From Clostridia bacterium BRH_c25 (GTDB taxonomy: Bacteria > Bacillota_A > Clostridia > Lutisporales > Lutisporaceae): a stretch of DNA of 51,323 nucleotides. Numbering within the stretch: the first letter of the stretch is position 1; every line of letters starts with the position of its first letter. The notes beneath the pieces were generated by a model. That model was given only the letters and a program-made list of their open reading frames with translations, was not told the DNA's origin and did not search any database. The DNA is taken from contig LOES01000038.1 in NCBI GenBank assembly GCA_001515955.1, forward strand, positions 1 through 51,323. Direction: 5' to 3'. Shown here in pieces: positions 48,846 through 51,323 of the stretch. The position numbers and the translations under genes were made by a program.

Positions 48846-49736
48846 TTATTTTGCATCGGGCATGAAAAGCTGCTGCCCATTTTTCTTAAATTCTCCAATT
48901 ATTTTCTGTCCTTCCTCCGATGTGAGAAAATCTATGAATGCCATTGCCGCTTTATTGTGAATGTTTGGATACTTCTCCGGGTTCACTGCAATTACTCCGT
49001 ATGGATTGAATAAGACCTGATCTCCTTCAACAACTATTTTCAAGTCCACCTTATCAGCAAAAGAATACCAAGTACCGCTGTCTACAAGTGTGTATCCTCC
49101 CATCTCACTTGCCATTGTCAGAGTGTCTCCCATTCCCTGGCCTGATTCTTTATACCAATCTTCTCCCTGGGGCTTCAAACCGAATTTTTCCCATATTGAA
49201 AGCTCCTTCTTGTGTGTACCTGACTGATCCCCTCTTGATATGAATGCAGACTTGGACTCCGCTATCTTTTTCATTGCTTCTTCTGCACTCTTTGCATCTC
49301 CTGCACCTGCAGGGTCATCCTTTGGGCCTACTACAAAGAAGAAATTATACATTACATCCTTCCTGTTTATGCCGTAGCCGCTTTCTACAAATTCATCCTC
49401 GGACTTTCTGGCATGAACCAGCAGAACATCTGCATTTCCCTGCTTGCCCATTTCCAAAGCTTCACCTGTACCTACTGCCACAACCTTTGTGGTCACGCCA
49501 TACTTCTTATCAAAGGCAGGTACAAGCACGTCCAAAAGCCCGGTGTCTCTTGTACTTGTAGTAGTAGCAAGAGTCATCTCAGACTCAACCTCTACCTTGC
49601 TTTCCTTTGAACTACCAGTGTCATTTTGTTCAGGAGCTTTCGGCGCACAGCCAAAGGCTAGAACCGAAGCTGCAATAATCACCAATACCAGCATAATAAT
49701 TGTCAATTTACCTCTGTTAATATTTCTATTAAACAT
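48846..49736 (-). CDS. tupA: tungstate ABC transporter substrate-binding lipoprotein TupA
   Basis: 296 residues, ATG 49736 after AGGAGG. A lipobox (VLAFGC) after a hydrophobic helix anchors it outside the membrane. ATTTSTRDTGLLDVLVPAF and ISRGDQSGTHKKELSIWEKFG are TupA signatures that bind oxyanions such as tungstate; LVDSGTWYSFA closes the ligand cleft. It is third in tupB-tupC-tupA order, just upstream of moeA genes. Confidence 0.95.
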   Translation of the reverse strand: MFNRNINRGKLTIIMLVLVIIAASVLAFGCAPKAPEQNDTGSSKESKVEVESEMTLATTTSTRDTGLLDVLVPAFDKKYGVTTKVVAVGTGEALEMGKQGNADVLLVHARKSEDEFVESGYGINRKDVMYNFFFVVGPKDDPAGAGDAKSAEEAMKKIAESKSAFISRGDQSGTHKKELSIWEKFGLKPQGEDWYKESGQGMGDTLTMASEMGGYTLVDSGTWYSFADKVDLKIVVEGDQVLFNPYGVIAVNPEKYPNIHNKAAMAFIDFLTSEEGQKIIGEFKKNGQQLFMPDAK

Positions 49737-49746
49737 TTAAATCCTC

Positions 49747-50475
49747 CTAATAAATCATTTTTCCTTCGGTAAAGTCCAATGTCCTGGCATCCTGAGGGCT
49801 GCTGAATACTTGAGCAGACTCACCGCTCTCGATGACGTTCCCGTTCAGCAGGAAAACTACATTATCAGACAGTCTCTTTGCTTGAAACATATTATGAGTA
49901 ACTATTACTATTGAAGTCTTATACTCTATCTTTACATGCAATATAAGCTTTTCTATCATCGCTACGTTTGCGGGATCAAGGTTGGCTGTAGGCTCATCCA
50001 ATAAAAGCACCCTCGGCTTATGTATAATGGCTCTTACAAGTGAGAGTCTCTGAGCTTCTCCTCCTGAAAGAGTTACGGCCTTCTGCCTTAGTTTCTCCTC
50101 AAGACCGGTAAGCTTTGCAAGCTCATGCACTTTATCTTTTACCTGAGCCTTGGATACACCTCGAAGCTTCAAGCTGTAAGCCATATTTTCATATACAGAT
50201 GTATTGAAAACTGCCGGCTTCTGGAACACCATCGACATATGTCTTCTTGTTTCTATATCCGGCTCACTTTTTAGCTCTTTTCCATCGAAGATTATTTTCC
50301 CGCTTGTGGCCCTTTCCAGTCCGTTAAGTATGTACAAAAGCGTACTCTTCCCTGCACCGCTGGGGCCGATTATACCGGTTATCTTCCCCTCTGCCAGATT
50401 CAGCTCGTCAACATCCAGAACCTTCTTTTCACTGTATGCCTTGGTAAGATTTTTTATACTGAAAATATGTTCCAT
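49747..50475 (-). CDS. tupC: tungstate ABC transporter ATPase TupC
   Basis: 242 residues. GIIGPSGAGKSTLLYILNGL is Walker A, LSGGEAQRLSLVRAI the ABC signature, PRVLLLDEPTANLDP Walker B, and VIVTHNMFQAKRL the H loop. Its ATG shares the final A of the tupB stop (TGATG), showing tight coupling. It energises tungstate uptake with TupB and TupA. Confidence 0.95.
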   Translation of the reverse strand: MEHIFSIKNLTKAYSEKKVLDVDELNLAEGKITGIIGPSGAGKSTLLYILNGLERATSGKIIFDGKELKSEPDIETRRHMSMVFQKPAVFNTSVYENMAYSLKLRGVSKAQVKDKVHELAKLTGLEEKLRQKAVTLSGGEAQRLSLVRAIIHKPRVLLLDEPTANLDPANVAMIEKLILHVKIEYKTSIVIVTHNMFQAKRLSDNVVFLLNGNVIESGESAQVFSSPQDARTLDFTEGKMIY

Positions 50476-51179
50476 CAGCGTACAATCCCCCTTCCGCTTC
50501 TGAGTACATCCAATGCGCTGTTAATCAAAAGAGAGATTATCAGAAGGATCATTCCAAGGGCAAGGGCCAGCTGGAACTCTCCCATTCCCTTATGCAGTGC
50601 TATTGAGGTTGTCATTACCCTGGTCTGAAACCTGACATTTCCGCCAACCATCATTACTGCGCCTACCTCTGCAGTCAACCGTCCAAAGGCAGTAATAACA
50701 GCTGCTCCTATTGCATACCTTGCTTCCTTGATGATTAGCCATACAAGCTGGAGACCATTTGCTCCCAAGCTTACTGCAGTTTTCTTCACTAGCGGATCAA
50801 CTCCTTGAACCGCAACAATAGTTAACCCTGTAACTATCGGTGTCGCCAGCAGCACTTGAGCGATGATCATAGCCGTTGGTGTGAAAAGCAGTCTCAATGG
50901 TCCAAGGAGTCCTATCTGATTGGAGAGCAGTATGTATACCACCAGTCCGATAACTACCGGAGGCATCCCCATGAAAGTGTTGGTCAGGTTTATCAAGGCT
51001 GTTCTTCCCCAAAACCTATGAAGTCCTATCATGGCGCCAAGGGGCAGTCCTATAGCTGTGCTTATAAGAGTTGCGATTACTGAAATTCTGATTGATAGAG
51101 CTATTATGCCATAAAGTTCAGGATCAAAGGAAAGCATTAAGAATATTGCTTTGTTAAAGACTTCAATGAAGTATTCCAT
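50475..51179 (-). CDS. tupB: tungstate ABC transporter permease TupB
   Basis: 234 residues. The ATG at 51179 is favoured: AAGGAG lies six bases before it (an in-frame ATG at 51185 overlaps the site). Five or six membrane helices and the EAA loop (LIIKEARYAIGAAVITAFGRLTAEVGAVMMVGGN) are typical of TupB/CysW permeases. First gene of the operon, behind the leader terminator at 51217. Confidence 0.95.
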   Translation of the reverse strand: MEYFIEVFNKAIFLMLSFDPELYGIIALSIRISVIATLISTAIGLPLGAMIGLHRFWGRTALINLTNTFMGMPPVVIGLVVYILLSNQIGLLGPLRLLFTPTAMIIAQVLLATPIVTGLTIVAVQGVDPLVKKTAVSLGANGLQLVWLIIKEARYAIGAAVITAFGRLTAEVGAVMMVGGNVRFQTRVMTTSIALHKGMGEFQLALALGMILLIISLLINSALDVLRSGRGIVR

Positions 51180-51216
51180 AAACATCTCCTTAAGATTATT
51201 GTTCTATAAAAATTAT

Positions 51217-51254
51217 ACCTCAAAAATAAAAAACAATCCTGAAAAGGATTGTTT
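51217..51254 (-). terminator. leader terminator before tupB
   Basis: Minus strand AAACAATCC-TTTTCA-GGATTGTTT followed by TTTATTTTTG. It sits between the upstream leader and the tupB ribosome site, so transcription must pass it to express the operon. Confidence 0.8.
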
Positions 51255-51323
51255 CATAGCAACATTTAACAAAACATTTTCCTTTCCTAACACGGGAGGC
51301 TCAGGGATTTCTTCCTAAACCCT
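51255..51323 (-). promoter_or_regulatory. tup operon leader, possible Moco/Tuco-type riboswitch (partial)
   Basis: Minus strand: CCCTGAGCCTCCCGTGTTAG then GAAAGGAAAATG, ahead of the leader terminator. C- and G-rich conserved-looking stretches just upstream of an attenuator in a tungstate operon are expected for molybdenum/tungsten cofactor riboswitches, but most of the aptamer would lie outside the window. Confidence 0.45.

Noticed and set aside
1..51323. tRNA or rRNA genes
   Set aside because: I found no cloverleaf with TTC-loop and CCA-like end, nor rRNA signatures, in a read of both strands.
42903..51323. Phage or conjugative island including the Moco operon
   Set aside because: No phage structural, relaxase or conjugation genes are present; the Moco/tungstate genes are a normal chromosomal operon adjoining the array.

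Overview
The window looks like chromosomal DNA of a low-GC Gram-positive anaerobe, most likely class Clostridia. It is AT-rich, has strong Shine-Dalgarno sequences, uses TTG and GTG starts freely, and carries a tungstate/molybdenum-cofactor locus plus 4Fe-4S, flavodoxin and ferritin-like proteins. Almost every real gene is on the minus strand, so the window is best read from right to left. I cannot name the species.

44.0-51.3 kb is an ordinary conserved locus: tungstate ABC transporter tupB-tupC-tupA, two moeA paralogues (one fused to a periplasmic-binding-protein-like domain), moaA and a MOSC-domain gene, closed by a terminator. A leader with an intrinsic terminator precedes tupB, possibly a Moco/Tuco-type riboswitch whose aptamer runs past the window edge.

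42.9-43.8 kb holds a tyrosine recombinase in two overlapping frames, joined at a perfect -1 slippery heptamer.

19.2-42.2 kb is the most unusual part. It is a succession of single-gene units on the minus strand: seven acetyltransferase-type or other small enzymes, three DUF3795 proteins, a 2H phosphoesterase, RidA, VOC, HD, P-loop kinase, HEPN-like, small membrane proteins and others. They are separated by imperfect palindromes with every hallmark of integron attC sites: RYYYAAC-AA at one end, C-GTTRRRY at the other, and pairing inner L boxes. I count 13 complete sites, one degenerate complete site and several truncated ones. The sequence polarity independently agrees with gene orientation (each attC at the 3' end of its gene). 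No integrase with the IntI-specific extra domain is visible, so this is an integron-like cassette array, CALIN-like within the window. The cassettes also share conserved 140-nt and 50-nt blocks upstream of attC, a conserved leader just downstream of it, and small GC-rich hairpins. A degraded IS110 element sits exactly at the edge of one attC, and IS91-type remnants and a HicBA module on the opposite strand are embedded.

0-19 kb has the same style (single minus-strand genes, many acetyltransferases, VOC, MBL, HAD and 4Fe-4S proteins), but only one half attC is recognisable. It is littered with truncated, frameshifted or duplicated genes, which may be an older decayed part of the same accessory region or a separate gene-rich island.
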